A stretch of DNA of 64,000 bases from Liquorilactobacillus capillatus DSM 19910 (GCF_001434915.1 NZ_AZEF01000027.1:114577-178576); one strand, 5' to 3'; shown: positions 54,826 through 64,000, counted from the first letter of the stretch. The notes: a model not told the origin generated them from the letters alone. Program-made: numbers and translations.

Positions 54826-56679
54826 TTATAATGATGTTGACTTTTCTTCTTGTTGCTGACGCAGTAAAGCAATTAGTTTAATGGTTAAATCCGTTACAAG
54901 TTGACTATTATTCATTCGTTTAGCATCTGAAAGCTGTTTCTTAATATTATTTATCTTACTTTCAAGCGGAGACTGTCTCATAATTAGATTTAGACAATCA
55001 TTGATTTCCTCTTCATTTGTACCCTCGGCGTAGACACTAAGTGCTATTTCAATTACTAACTGTCGTAATCCATCGTCTTCAAGGTAATCAAGAAAGCGAG
55101 CTGTCTCATATTTATTATAAACTTTAAAATACCCTTCCGCTATTATATAGATTGTTTGATACATGTCATGAACAAACGAAAAGTCCTCCAGCTCTTTAAC
55201 TTTTAACCAAGTACTATGGTCATGCAGTAGACGATACAACAGTAACCGTTCAGCCTTTTCAACTCGATCAAGATGGCGTTGCTCAACTTTAGTCTTAACT
55301 ATTGGTTCTTTATGCAGTACTTCTGGTTGCTTAGTCTGCGTTTTATTCTGAGCCGTGTACTTTCTCAGGTATGTCTGTAACTGCGCCTCAAGATTTGTTT
55401 TTTCAATCCCAAAACGTTTAGCCAATTGATTAAGGTAAATATCTCTTTCAACTGGAGCCTTAACTTTAGCTAATTGTTGCAAGACATCAGCCAAATACGC
55501 TAGTTGATCAGCTTCATTCGCCAGATTACGATCTTGTTCATAATAGCGCATATAAAAAGCCGTGACTGTTTCGGGTGCATTCTGTGCAAGTTCAGCAAAT
55601 TTTTCTTCGCCATACTTTTTGACATATTCGTCTGGATCCATCCTCTCAGGGATCGGCAAAACACCCAGTTGCATTTTAGTCAACGGTTCTAAGAGTGTTA
55701 GCGCACGTGCCGTCGCATGCTGTCCCGGATCGTCCCCATCGTAACAAATATCTAAATGATCAGTTACTCTTTCAAGTAAATAGATCTGTTCATTAGTCAA
55801 GCTCGTTCCCATTGAAGCCAGTCCATTTTTAACACCAGCACGGTATGCTGCCAGAACATCCATAAAACCTTCAAATAAAAGAGCTGACTTTTGATGACGA
55901 ATCTCACTTTTAGCTTTATCAAAGTTAAAAAGAACTTTACGTTTATTAAAGATCTTAGTTTCCGGACTATTTAAATATTTCGGCTGCTTATTATCTTTAA
56001 CTAAAAGCCGTCCAGAAAATGCAATCGTTTTTCCTTGCGGATCACGAATTGGAAAAAGAACCCGGTTATAAAAGCGTTCTTTCAAGGAACCATCTTGTAA
56101 TTCTACAAAAAGGCCGGATTTACGTAACAGCTGTTGTTCAAGACCCTTTTCTTTAAAAAAAGCCGCCAAAAGTTCTTCTGTGGGTGCGTAACCTAGATTA
56201 AATTCTTTAATCATTGCATCATTCAGGCCACGTTCATGCAGATATGTTAATGCTTTTTCTCCCATGGCTGTATTTACAAGAATATGATTAAATAACTGGG
56301 CAGCATCACCATACATCTTCTTTAACTTAGTTGTTTCAGACGACTCAGCTGTACCATTGTTATTCAAGTTTTGTGTAACTTTCTGCGCTAATTTAATATT
56401 TCCCAATTCAGCGACACGAAGCACAGCATCCGGAAAGGAAAGATTTTCAATTTCCATAATAAACTTAAAAACATTGCCACCACGGTGACACGAAAAGCAA
56501 TGGAAAATCTGTTTTTCTTCAGTAACTGAAAATGATGGTGTTTTTTCTTCATGAAAGGGACAAAGCCCAAAATAATTCTTTCCTGACTTACGCAACTGAA
56601 CATATTGCCCTACAATATCAACGATATTGACACTTGAGCGGATAGTTTCGATAACTTCTTCGGGAATCCGTCGACTCAC
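54826..56679 (-). CDS. dnaG: DNA primase
   Basis: DnaG makes RNA primers for replication. The 617-residue protein has an N-terminal CHC2 zinc finger (CPFHEEKTPSFSV...FHCFSCHRGGN), the catalytic TOPRIM core with EGFMDVLAAYRAG and CYDGDDPGQHA, and a C-terminal helicase-binding domain of about 150 residues. Upstream are PIRDPQGKTIAFSGR and PKYLNSPET, also conserved. It forms an operon with rpoD downstream. Confidence 0.96.
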   Translation of the reverse strand: MSRRIPEEVIETIRSSVNIVDIVGQYVQLRKSGKNYFGLCPFHEEKTPSFSVTEEKQIFHCFSCHRGGNVFKFIMEIENLSFPDAVLRVAELGNIKLAQKVTQNLNNNGTAESSETTKLKKMYGDAAQLFNHILVNTAMGEKALTYLHERGLNDAMIKEFNLGYAPTEELLAAFFKEKGLEQQLLRKSGLFVELQDGSLKERFYNRVLFPIRDPQGKTIAFSGRLLVKDNKQPKYLNSPETKIFNKRKVLFNFDKAKSEIRHQKSALLFEGFMDVLAAYRAGVKNGLASMGTSLTNEQIYLLERVTDHLDICYDGDDPGQHATARALTLLEPLTKMQLGVLPIPERMDPDEYVKKYGEEKFAELAQNAPETVTAFYMRYYEQDRNLANEADQLAYLADVLQQLAKVKAPVERDIYLNQLAKRFGIEKTNLEAQLQTYLRKYTAQNKTQTKQPEVLHKEPIVKTKVEQRHLDRVEKAERLLLYRLLHDHSTWLKVKELEDFSFVHDMYQTIYIIAEGYFKVYNKYETARFLDYLEDDGLRQLVIEIALSVYAEGTNEEEINDCLNLIMRQSPLESKINNIKKQLSDAKRMNNSQLVTDLTIKLIALLRQQQEEKSTSL

Positions 56680-57079
56680 ATTACCTCACCTCATTTTGGT
56701 AATAACAGTTGCGTTTATAAAGAGACTGGGTCAAAAATTAAATTTCGATCTAGTCCCCCTATTTATTCTGTATAAATTGTATTCTATAAACTGAGATTCT
56801 CCATTAACCTTTTAATACTCATATCAAAGCACTATACTACATTTAATGTTTTGCGCTAAAACTTGATTTAACAGCTTATTCATATTCTTTTTAGAAAAAA
56901 TTACAATCGTATTAATGATACAATACGGTATTTAAAAAAGCAACTAATTAATTTTTTATTTAAGCATTACTACCCTACAATTAAAAAAAGGCTTTATTGT
57001 TAACTAGTATTTCACTAGTATCAATAAGCCCCAACTACTATCAGCTTAAATTTTAGTAGTTTAATTAAAAGTTACTATT
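56680..57079. other. Gap of about 400 bases between dnaG and glyS
   Basis: No gene is visible. It should hold the dnaG-rpoD promoter, but no convincing -35/-10 pair stands out; TATAGT near 56830 is possible. GAGACTGGGTCAAAAATT...CGATCTAGTCCCC (about 56721-56759) is an imperfect inverted repeat resembling the GAGACTGGGAC-type terminator repeats common in lactobacilli. The glyS terminator occupies the right end. Confidence 0.5.
56983..57030 (-). terminator. Terminator of glyQ-glyS
   Basis: On the minus strand GGCTTATTGATACTAGT pairs imperfectly with ACTAGTTAACAATAAAGCC around a short loop, followed by seven T. Confidence 0.88.
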
Positions 57080-59170
57080 TTACTTAACATTTAATTTGTT
57101 TAATGCACCAAATCTATACGTTAACGCTGCAATTTTTTGCAACTGTCTCAGACGATTCAGCCGCACCTTCTCATCTTCAACCATTATCATAGTTTCATCA
57201 AAATAGCTATTGATCAATGGACGTAATGATCCCAAGGCAGCGTAAAGTTCTTCACCAGAAAGGTTAGCTGCCTTACTCTCGATTTGTGAAACAGCCGTAA
57301 ATAAATCTTTTTCTGCTTTATTTTCAAATAGGTCTGTTTTAACCGTCCCTATTTCCTTCGCTGGTAATTTTTCTGCCAAACGTAAAACACGTGTAAGTGC
57401 CTCGATATTAGCCTTAAAATCAGTTTCACCTTGATGTTCTTTTAAAATCTCTGCAGCTTGATACATTTTAATAAAGGAGTTAGCTGCAACACCTGAAACT
57501 GTTTCAATAATATCAAAATCAAATTGCTGACCACTGAGTAATTTCCGGAGACGCTCAATGATAAAGTCAGTCATTTTCTCAACATTTTTTACTGGCTTGA
57601 TGTTGGCATATAATCCAGAAACATTCTGATAATTACACATAATCATTTCTTGCAAAGACACAGCTGAGAGGTCCCAACCGCGAGCAAGTGCAATTCTAAC
57701 AATACCTGACGCTTGTCTTCTCAATGCATATGGATCATTCGATCCCGTTGGAACCATTCCAGCAGAGAAAAAGGCACTGATACTATCAATTTTATCCGCA
57801 ATAGCAAGTAATGCACCAATTTTAGTCTCCGGTAATACACCTTCTGCTGAATTAGGTAAATAGTGTTCTCGAATAGCTGTCGCAACTTCTGGCTTTTCTC
57901 CCATTAACAACGCATATCTTTCTCCCATAACACCTTGAAGTTCGGAGAACTCACCGACCATCCCTGTAACAAGGTCAAATTTATAAATTGCAGCTGCTCG
58001 CTGCAGTTCTTCATTTTCCGCTGTTGTCAGGGTATCTTTTTTATCTAAACTAGCCGCTAACAACTGACACAAAGCTTGGACTCGCTGCAGTTTCTCATAT
58101 GTTGTACCGATCTTGTCATGAAACATAACTTTTTTCAGACGTTCAACATAATCTGCAATCGTTTTTTGTTGATCTTCGTGATAGAAGAAGGCCGCATCTT
58201 CAAGTCTGGCAGTCAAAACTTTCTCATTCCCAGCAACGACTTTCTCTAAATGTTCGCTATCCCCATTGCGAACTGATACAAAATACGGTAACAGTTTGCC
58301 TGCTTGGTCTAAAACATAAAAGAAACGTTGATGATCCTTCATTGAAGTTATCAAGACCTCATCAGGGATATCAAGATATTTATCGGCAAAACTACCACTG
58401 AAAACTGTTGGAAATTCAACTAAGTTATTTACCTCTTCCAGTAATGAGGCATCAACTACTATGTGCCACTTATTTTTTGCTGCCAATGTCTTTATCTGTT
58501 CTTCAATCAATTGTTTGCGCTGAACAGCGTCTGCAATAACATGTTGAGCAATTAATGCCTGCGGATAATCGGCTGCGTCAGCTAAAGCGACTTCAGTCCC
58601 CAAGAAACGGTGTCCTTGAGTTAGCCGATCTGTTTTAATATTTAAGATACTGAATGGGATTACTTCTTTATCTAAAAGTGCTACTAACCAGCGAATAGGC
58701 CGAACATATTTGAAATCATTACTCCCCCAGCGCATCATCGTTGGGAAAACCATTGCAGTTAAAACTTGTTTGATACCGGTCAAAATTTCAGCCGCCGTTT
58801 GACCTGCAATATATTTTTTGACATAAGCATATTCAGTTCCCTTAAGTTCTTTAAAGAAAATATCTTCAGGCTTCATTCCTTGCCCACGTGAAAAACCAAT
58901 TGCAGCTTTAGACCAGTTACCATCCTTATCGAGTGCTATCTTTTTAGCCGGGCCCTTAGCTTCTTCTTCGATATCACTTTGCTTATCCGCGACACCTGTG
59001 ACTTTAACAGCCAGTCTTCGGGGAGTGGAAAAAGTCACTATTTCTTTAAAGTCAAGGCGTTGTTCCTCTAAGAAGGAGCTAACACGCTCTTTTAATTGCT
59101 GAACACTCGGAGTTACGACATGTGCAGGGATCTCTTCTAGCCCTACTTCAAGTAAGAATGTATGACTCAT
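57080..59170 (-). CDS. glyS: Glycyl-tRNA synthetase beta subunit
   Basis: The 696-residue subunit forms the heterotetramer alpha2-beta2 with GlyQ and supplies tRNA recognition. It starts with TFLLEVGLEEIPAHVVTP and shows FSTPRRLAVKV, the MRWGSNDFKYVRPIRWLVAL region, TSMKDHQRFF, and NGDSEHLEKVVAGNEKVLTARLEDAAFFYHED. The HD-like helical region FDLVTGMVGEFSELQGVMGE and a C-terminal DALR-like anticodon-binding domain follow. It starts two bases after glyQ ends. Confidence 0.97.
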   Translation of the reverse strand: MSHTFLLEVGLEEIPAHVVTPSVQQLKERVSSFLEEQRLDFKEIVTFSTPRRLAVKVTGVADKQSDIEEEAKGPAKKIALDKDGNWSKAAIGFSRGQGMKPEDIFFKELKGTEYAYVKKYIAGQTAAEILTGIKQVLTAMVFPTMMRWGSNDFKYVRPIRWLVALLDKEVIPFSILNIKTDRLTQGHRFLGTEVALADAADYPQALIAQHVIADAVQRKQLIEEQIKTLAAKNKWHIVVDASLLEEVNNLVEFPTVFSGSFADKYLDIPDEVLITSMKDHQRFFYVLDQAGKLLPYFVSVRNGDSEHLEKVVAGNEKVLTARLEDAAFFYHEDQQKTIADYVERLKKVMFHDKIGTTYEKLQRVQALCQLLAASLDKKDTLTTAENEELQRAAAIYKFDLVTGMVGEFSELQGVMGERYALLMGEKPEVATAIREHYLPNSAEGVLPETKIGALLAIADKIDSISAFFSAGMVPTGSNDPYALRRQASGIVRIALARGWDLSAVSLQEMIMCNYQNVSGLYANIKPVKNVEKMTDFIIERLRKLLSGQQFDFDIIETVSGVAANSFIKMYQAAEILKEHQGETDFKANIEALTRVLRLAEKLPAKEIGTVKTDLFENKAEKDLFTAVSQIESKAANLSGEELYAALGSLRPLINSYFDETMIMVEDEKVRLNRLRQLQKIAALTYRFGALNKLNVK

Positions 59171-59172
59171 AC

Positions 59173-60090
59173 CTATTTGTCCTCCTTCAATAATTTATTC
59201 CGCAATTTTTCATCCTTTATTAAAGGGAATCCTAATTTCTTTCGTTCTGCAACAAAGACCTTTGCGATTGACTTAGCCATATTACGGATTCTAGCTAAGT
59301 ATCCAGCTCTTTCAGTAACCGAGACTGCACCGCGGGCATCAAGTAAGTTAAAAGTATGACTACATTTCAAAACATAATCATACGCCGGATGGACTAAACC
59401 ATTTTTTATTTGTTTCTTAGCTTCAGCCTCATAGGTATCAAACAGCTTGAACAACATTTCCTGATTACTTTCTTCAAATGCATATTTAGAATGTTCAAAT
59501 TCTGGTTCTCCAAAGATATCGCCATACTTAACACCAGCTGCCCACTCTAGATCAAAAACAGAATTAACATCTTGAATATATGATGACAGGCGTTCTAAAC
59601 CATAAGTAACTTCCGAAGCAACTGGCTTTACCTCTAAGCCACCGACTTGCTGGAAATATGTAAACTGTGTGATTTCCATGCCGTCTAACCAAACTTCCCA
59701 ACCAACACCGGCACAACCCATTGAAGGATTCTCCCAGTTATCCTCAACAAACCTGATATCATGTTCGTGCGGATCAATTCCTAAAGCACGCAAACTATCT
59801 AGGTATAAATCCTGAATATTTGCTGGTGACGGCTTCATAATAACTTGAAACTGATGATGCTGATAAAGGCGGTTAGGATTTTCTCCGTAACGTCCATCAG
59901 CAGGACGTCGTGATGGTTCCACATAAGCTGCATTCCACGGTTCGGGCCCAATTGCACGTAAAAACGTGTAAGGGCTCATCGTCCCAGCACCCTTTTCAGT
60001 ATCATAAGCCTGCATTAACATACAGCCTTGTTTAGACCAGAAATGTTGCAGTGTCAAGATAATATCCTGTAAAGACATTTTGTTTGACAT
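59173..60090 (-). CDS. glyQ: Glycyl-tRNA synthetase alpha subunit
   Basis: This class II catalytic subunit of 305 residues has [21 protein letters not shown], the motif 2-like [65 protein letters not shown] and [13 protein letters not shown] opens the frame at 60105, but that codon precedes the GAGGAGG ribosome binding site; ATG 60090 is the start. A T-box leader upstream couples expression to uncharged tRNA-Gly. Confidence 0.97.
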   Translation of the reverse strand: MSNKMSLQDIILTLQHFWSKQGCMLMQAYDTEKGAGTMSPYTFLRAIGPEPWNAAYVEPSRRPADGRYGENPNRLYQHHQFQVIMKPSPANIQDLYLDSLRALGIDPHEHDIRFVEDNWENPSMGCAGVGWEVWLDGMEITQFTYFQQVGGLEVKPVASEVTYGLERLSSYIQDVNSVFDLEWAAGVKYGDIFGEPEFEHSKYAFEESNQEMLFKLFDTYEAEAKKQIKNGLVHPAYDYVLKCSHTFNLLDARGAVSVTERAGYLARIRNMAKSIAKVFVAERKKLGFPLIKDEKLRNKLLKEDK

Positions 60091-60137
60091 TTTGTTCCTC
60101 CTCAAAATTAGAATAAAATTATTCGTCTATAAAAGCA

Positions 60138-60177
60138 TAAAAAAACCTATGCAACTATAAACAAATAGTTACATAGG
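60138..60177 (-). terminator. T-box leader terminator of glyQS
   Basis: On the minus strand CCTATGTAACTAT and ATAGTTGCATAGG form a 13-bp stem with mainly matched pairs, followed by seven T (60145-60139). Confidence 0.9.
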
Positions 60178-60350
60178 GACGATTTCAGTATAACCGCGGT
60201 TCCACCCTACTTCTAGTTCTATAAACTAGCTTCTTCATTCACTTAGGCTCCGAAAATGCCAATATACTCCTTCAAGTGTCCGCTCTCACCAACTATCGGA
60301 CTCGCTGTGACTTTATAAATATACCCTTTCTCATCACTGCCTAACTTATC
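60138..60350 (-). promoter_or_regulatory. Glycine T-box leader, specifier GGC
   Basis: The minus strand contains the T-box sequence AGGGTGGAACCGCG (60208-60195) whose loop binds the uncharged tRNA 3' end. Upstream are the stem I elements AGTGATGAGAAAGGG and the GCGAG...AGAGCGGACA region. The specifier loop GTATATTGGCATTTTCGGAG offers GGC (60260-60258) followed by A, a glycine codon. Binding of uncharged tRNA-Gly would favour the antiterminator and switch on glyQS. Confidence 0.94.
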
Positions 60351-60356
60351 ATGTTA

Positions 60357-60385
60357 AGGATAAGCGAGAATAAGCGGTTTGTCAA
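60357..60385 (-). promoter_or_regulatory. Promoter of the glyQS T-box transcript
   Basis: A perfect TTGACA (60385-60380) with TATCCT (60362-60357) at 17 bases. The -35 starts immediately after the recO stop codon. Confidence 0.75.
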
Positions 60386-61168
60386 TTACTTATCGTCATT
60401 TAAAACGCTTTGCGGCCATTCCTTAATATCATCCAGAAATTTCTTTGCCTTAATGTTGACACCAACATCATTACGATAGATTTGATTCATCGTTAGCCGT
60501 AATCTATCCTTCGTCTCATCCTTGATCTTAATTGATCCCAAACGCATAAGATCAACTTTCGAAAAAAGACGCAAAAAATAAATTGTTCGTCGGTCTAAAT
60601 GTAGCCGCCGTGGATCGAGATGCCAATGTTTCTGACATAAAAGACCACCATAGCTTTCTGAAAAATCATAAACAGTTGCTTCTTGATGGCAAATAACACA
60701 ATCTTTCAAGTTAGGTTTAACACCAAACCGACCCAGCAGCTGCACTTCAACGATGTTCGTTACAATTGCCGCATCAAGCCCTTGATCAATTAAAGAAATT
60801 GCCCGCTCGATTTTTTGATACCATTCATTTAATGGATGGCCATCATTAAAGGCTGCTTCCGCTAAGCCTAAAATATAAGCTGCATAGGCATTTAGAACTA
60901 TATCTTGGCAAATCGCCTGATACTGACCAGCTTCTTTAACAGCGCTAATAAAGGATAGGCCTTCATCATTAATCGTGCCAACATAGGTCGCTTTTGTAAA
61001 GGGTAAGATCGCCGCACTTAGACGAAAACCTCTTTTACGAGCACCCCGGATAAAAAACATCTTAAAGCCGAAACGATCCGTTAAAATTTTAACTAACATA
61101 TCACGTTCACGATAGTCTTTTCGATAGACAACGACCCCTGAAAACTCAGCCATTTTTGTTGTTCCCAA
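60386..61168 (-). CDS. recO: DNA repair protein RecO
   Basis: RecO mediates loading of RecA and strand annealing in the RecFOR pathway. In 260 residues it has an N-terminal OB fold (FSGVVVYRKDYRERDMLVKILTDRFG and RGARKRGFRLSAAILPF) and a C-terminal zinc-binding helical part with CVICHQ...GGLLCQKH. The TTG at 61168 has GAGGAGG eight bases upstream, which supports it over the internal ATG at 61153. It lies between era and glyQS, the usual Firmicute order. Confidence 0.94.
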   Translation of the reverse strand: MGTTKMAEFSGVVVYRKDYRERDMLVKILTDRFGFKMFFIRGARKRGFRLSAAILPFTKATYVGTINDEGLSFISAVKEAGQYQAICQDIVLNAYAAYILGLAEAAFNDGHPLNEWYQKIERAISLIDQGLDAAIVTNIVEVQLLGRFGVKPNLKDCVICHQEATVYDFSESYGGLLCQKHWHLDPRRLHLDRRTIYFLRLFSKVDLMRLGSIKIKDETKDRLRLTMNQIYRNDVGVNIKAKKFLDDIKEWPQSVLNDDK

Positions 61169-61219
61169 AATGATCGCCTCCTCGCTAGCCTTTAACTATT
61201 AAAGACCGTTCTAATAACT

Positions 61220-62122
61220 TTAATAATCATCTTGCCTGTATCCTAAAGCTTTTAAATCCGTTTTTTTATCACGCCAATTGCTTTGGACTTTGACCCACAA
61301 TTCAAGATAAACCTTATCTCCTAAAAGCAATTCGATATCCTTACGGGCTTTTGTTCCAATCGTTTTTAGCATTTTACCGCCCTTACCGATTAGAATACCT
61401 TTTTGTGAAGAGCGCTCTACAATAATTGTTGCTTGAACAAGAACTTTTTCCTCATCTTCCCTTTTGACCCTTTCAACAATTACTGCAACTGAGTGTGGAA
61501 CTTCCTCTCGCGTCAATTCGAGCACCTTCTCCCGAATCAATTCACCAGCAATAAATCTTTCTGGATGATCAGTTACCTGGTCTTCAGGATAAAATTGCGG
61601 TCCTTCAGGCAAGATTGAGCTAACTGCACCTATTAATTCTTCGCAATTATTTCCTTGGAGCGCAGATATTGGATAAACTTCTTGAAAATCCAATTCACGA
61701 CGATAATCGTCAACAATCTCCAGTAAATGATCTGGATGGATCTGGTCAATTTTATTTATTACCAAAAAGATCGGCTTCTTAACTTCCTTTAGACGCTTGA
61801 TAATAAAATCATCTCCACGTCCTCTTTTTTGGGTCGCGTTAACCATAAATAGCACGGCATCAACTTCATTTAAGGTTGATAAGGCTGACTTCACCATAAT
61901 ATCTCCTAGTTGACTATGCGGTTTGTGAATACCTGGTGTATCGATAAAAACAATTTGTACTGCCTCAGTAGTGTATATCCCTTGGATCTTATTACGTGTT
62001 GTCTGTGCTTTATCACTCATAATTGCAATTTTTTGTCCAACAGCGCGGTTTAAAAAAGTTGATTTACCAACATTTGGCCGCCCAATAATTGCAACAAAAC
62101 CTGAATGCTTTTTTATATCCAT
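61220..62122 (-). CDS. era: GTPase Era
   Basis: Era binds 16S rRNA and helps mature the 30S subunit. The 300-residue protein has the G domain with [22 protein letters not shown] and NKIDQI, and a C-terminal KH domain with [28 protein letters not shown] and a closing LGYRQDDY. It is within the phoH-ybeY-dgkA-era-recO cluster. It starts 11 bases after dgkA. Confidence 0.97.
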   Translation of the reverse strand: MDIKKHSGFVAIIGRPNVGKSTFLNRAVGQKIAIMSDKAQTTRNKIQGIYTTEAVQIVFIDTPGIHKPHSQLGDIMVKSALSTLNEVDAVLFMVNATQKRGRGDDFIIKRLKEVKKPIFLVINKIDQIHPDHLLEIVDDYRRELDFQEVYPISALQGNNCEELIGAVSSILPEGPQFYPEDQVTDHPERFIAGELIREKVLELTREEVPHSVAVIVERVKREDEEKVLVQATIIVERSSQKGILIGKGGKMLKTIGTKARKDIELLLGDKVYLELWVKVQSNWRDKKTDLKALGYRQDDY

Positions 62123-62133
62123 TTTTTACCCTC

Positions 62134-62538
62134 TCAACTTAACAATAAATTATAGATCTTAGGAACGAAGATGATCAGTGCCACGATCAATGCAAAAAAC
62201 GCCGAGAGCAAAACTGCTCCTGCAGCCATATCCTTCGCTTTCTTTGCCAAAATATGATACTGGTAATCGGTTACCAGATCAACAATATTTTCGGCAACTG
62301 TATTCCAGATCTCATTAATAATCACTAACGTAATACTTAAAAACAACCATAACCATTCACTGGCTGCTAGTTTTAAAAACCAACCTAAAACAAGGGCTAG
62401 CGCGGCAGCGAGCAGGTGAAAACGCAGGTTGCGTTCCTCACCCATAACTGTTTTGAGTCCTTGGCAAGCATGATAAAAGGATTGTTTAAACTTAGTATGT
62501 TTCCATCTGTTTTTATTATTTTTTAAGTCCATAAGCAT
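62134..62538 (-). CDS. dgkA: Diacylglycerol / undecaprenol kinase (DgkA family)
   Basis: A small membrane kinase of 134 residues. Three membrane helices follow a basic N-terminus: FHLLAAALALVLGWFL, WLWLFLSITLVIINEIWNTVAENIVD with the catalytic Glu and Asn motif, and AKDMAAGAVLLSAFFALIVALI. In Gram-positive bacteria the usual substrate is undecaprenol, a wall precursor carrier. It overlaps the 3' end of ybeY by 23 bases. ATG 62538 or ATG 62532 could be the start; neither has a strong ribosome binding site. Confidence 0.92.
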   Translation of the reverse strand: MLMDLKNNKNRWKHTKFKQSFYHACQGLKTVMGEERNLRFHLLAAALALVLGWFLKLAASEWLWLFLSITLVIINEIWNTVAENIVDLVTDYQYHILAKKAKDMAAGAVLLSAFFALIVALIIFVPKIYNLLLS

Positions 62539-62995
62539 CCAAAATCTCACGTTGTAAATTAAACATTACTGTCTCATCTTCCTGACGCATATGATCATAG
62601 CCATTAAGATGCAGAAAACCATGAACGACTAAAAAGCCTAGTTCTCTTTCTTCTGAATGGCCTAGATAAGCAGCCTGTTCTTTAACCTTGTCCAGTGATA
62701 CCATAATATCTCCAATGTTCTTTGGTAAAACAAAAGTACTATCTTCCGGCATAATGATCGGTGTATCATCATCTGTTTCTTCTTCAATCGCAAAACTGAT
62801 AACATCCGTCGGCTTATCAACACCGCGGTATTGCTTATTGATCGCATGTATTTTTTCATTGTCCATTAAAGTTACCGACATTTCAGTATTCTCAGGTAGT
62901 TTAATGTAATTACCAGCAAACTCTAATAACTTTGTTATTAATTCAATCCATTCTTGACTTACTTGCTTAGTTTCATCATAAATTTCCAGGTCCAC
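62516..62995 (-). CDS. ybeY: Endoribonuclease YbeY
   Basis: This zinc-dependent rRNA maturation and quality-control nuclease has 159 residues. The metal motif HGFLHLNGYDH (three His) follows LGFLVV near residue 125, and the earlier NKQYRGVDKPTDVISFA is the other signature. Its start codon overlaps the last base of phoH, which suggests coupled translation. Confidence 0.96.
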   Translation of the reverse strand: MDLEIYDETKQVSQEWIELITKLLEFAGNYIKLPENTEMSVTLMDNEKIHAINKQYRGVDKPTDVISFAIEEETDDDTPIIMPEDSTFVLPKNIGDIMVSLDKVKEQAAYLGHSEERELGFLVVHGFLHLNGYDHMRQEDETVMFNLQREILDAYGLKK

Positions 62996-63978
62996 TATTT
63001 TTGCCCCTCTTTTTCAGTCTCACTCGCATAGGCTTGAATAATTTCAGCAACGACTGGGTGTCGTACAACATCGGATGCATCGAAATTAACAAATTCCACG
63101 TGCGGTAGCTGCTGTAAAATATGCTCTGCATCAATCAAACCACTTTGACGATGGCCGCGTGGTAAATCAATCTGTGTTTTATCACCATTAACTACCATTT
63201 TAGAGCCAAAACCCAATCGTGTTAAAAACATCTTCATCTGTGCCCTTGTTGTATTTTGTGCCTCATCTAAAATAACAAAAGCACTATCCAACGTTCGACC
63301 ACGCATATAAGCTAGCGGTGCTATCTCAATTACTCCGCGGTCTAATAAGCGTTCCGTATGTTCTTTGCCAAGAACCGTATACAAAGCGTCATATACCGGA
63401 CGAAGATACGGGTCAACTTTTTCTTTAAGATCTCCTGGCAAAAAGCCTAATGATTCTCCAGCTTCAACAGCCGGTCGTGTCAGAATAATTCGTTCCACAA
63501 TGTTCTTTTTCAGAGCGGCGACTGCCATTACAACTGCTAAAAAAGTCTTTCCTGTTCCTGCAGGCCCGATTCCAAAGACTAAATCGTTTTTCTTGATAGC
63601 TTGTACATATTGCCGCTGCCCAAAATTTTTGACACGTATTGGTCTGCCTTTTTGATCTTTAAGCAGTACATCTGTATATAAGTCCTTAAAGTAATCTAAT
63701 GTCCCCTTATCTGCCATTTTTATGGCAGAAATAACATCTGCGCTTCCAATAGTAATATTCTGACCAATCAAATCAGATAATTGTTGTAAAATATTCATAA
63801 CACGGTTAACCGGTTCTCTTTCTCCGGTAACTCTTATCATGTCTCCAAAAGGATGAATCACAACATGTTCATTTTCTTCGAGAATCTCAACGTACTTATC
63901 ATGGGTTCCCAATAGAGCTTGGCCCTGTTGCGAATCAGCTAATTTAAACTCTTTTTCAACCAACTGTTTTTCCGTCAA
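62995..63978 (-). CDS. phoH: PhoH-like ATPase
   Basis: The 327-residue protein has an N-terminal KH-like region (about 30-95) and the P-loop ATPase domain with GPAGTGKTFLAVVMAV, ILTRPAVEAGESLGFLPGDLKEK, DEAQNTTRAQMKMFLTRLG and GDKTQIDLPRG. It is linked to RNA metabolism through its ybeY neighbour. The start is TTG 63978 with AAGGAG nine bases upstream. An ATG inside that spacer opens the two-codon frame ATG GAT TGA, whose stop overlaps the TTG. Confidence 0.94.
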   Translation of the reverse strand: MTEKQLVEKEFKLADSQQGQALLGTHDKYVEILEENEHVVIHPFGDMIRVTGEREPVNRVMNILQQLSDLIGQNITIGSADVISAIKMADKGTLDYFKDLYTDVLLKDQKGRPIRVKNFGQRQYVQAIKKNDLVFGIGPAGTGKTFLAVVMAVAALKKNIVERIILTRPAVEAGESLGFLPGDLKEKVDPYLRPVYDALYTVLGKEHTERLLDRGVIEIAPLAYMRGRTLDSAFVILDEAQNTTRAQMKMFLTRLGFGSKMVVNGDKTQIDLPRGHRQSGLIDAEHILQQLPHVEFVNFDASDVVRHPVVAEIIQAYASETEKEGQK

Positions 63979-64000
63979 TCCATTTTGCTCCTTCAGTTAA

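Overview
The window is a chromosomal core region of a low-GC Gram-positive bacterium, most likely a Lactobacillaceae member. The evidence is an AT-rich sequence, strong AAGGAGG-type ribosome binding sites, a Lactococcus-style folKE fusion, an L. casei-type long thymidylate synthase, pyruvate kinase with a C-terminal PEP-utiliser domain, and a Firmicute gene order (rluB-scpB-scpA-ribT-xerD-fur; pfkA-pyk; dnaG-rpoD; phoH-ybeY-dgkA-era-recO-glyQS). A PAS-domain protein cut by the left edge resembles the N-terminus of a chemoreceptor, which would fit one of the motile genera such as Liquorilactobacillus; that genus guess is inference. I see no prophage, insertion sequence or CRISPR array.

Nearly everything lies on the minus strand. 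From the left: a PAS protein, a tRNA-Ala(CGC) on the plus strand, and a DUF1648 membrane protein; a folate operon (folB-folKE-folC-folP-Nudix) behind a ZTP riboswitch (1.6-6.3 kb); a GNAT gene and a decayed-looking gap; nucleoside uptake and hydrolysis (nupC-like transporter, nucleoside hydrolase); a small ABC exporter whose permease seems to start at ATT; an S41 peptidase, yozE, ypmS and ypmR; dihydrofolate reductase and thymidylate synthase; an ABC-F ATPase, cca and dapB. Two plus-strand genes follow (YitT family and a catalytically degenerate tyrosine recombinase). Next come TPR protein, hup, der, rpsA, cmk, a LysM protein, recQ and ypbB, then ribU behind an FMN riboswitch.

The right half holds rluB-scpB-scpA-ribT, xerD-fur-cvfB, DUF441, pyk-pfkA, dnaE with a divergent DUF2929 gene, clpB, pepT, a Nif3 protein and trmK. 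A two-gene transsulfuration operon (mccA-mccB) comes next, then rpoD-dnaG, glyS-glyQ behind a glycine T-box, and recO-era-dgkA-ybeY-phoH.

The most interesting signal is the leader of mccA-mccB (about 53390-53640). A 39-codon ORF with a good ribosome binding site carries three consecutive cysteine codons. It is followed by a strong intrinsic terminator that sits directly before the mccA ribosome binding site, leaving no room for a promoter downstream of it. RNA just after the Cys codons can pair with the terminator's 5' arm over 10 bp, and also takes part in a competing 9-bp hairpin. This looks like a cysteine-sensing, translation-coupled transcription attenuator instead of a T-box or protein repressor. 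It is a hypothesis from sequence only. Together with the ZTP, FMN and tRNA-Gly leaders, the window would contain four different RNA-based metabolic switches.
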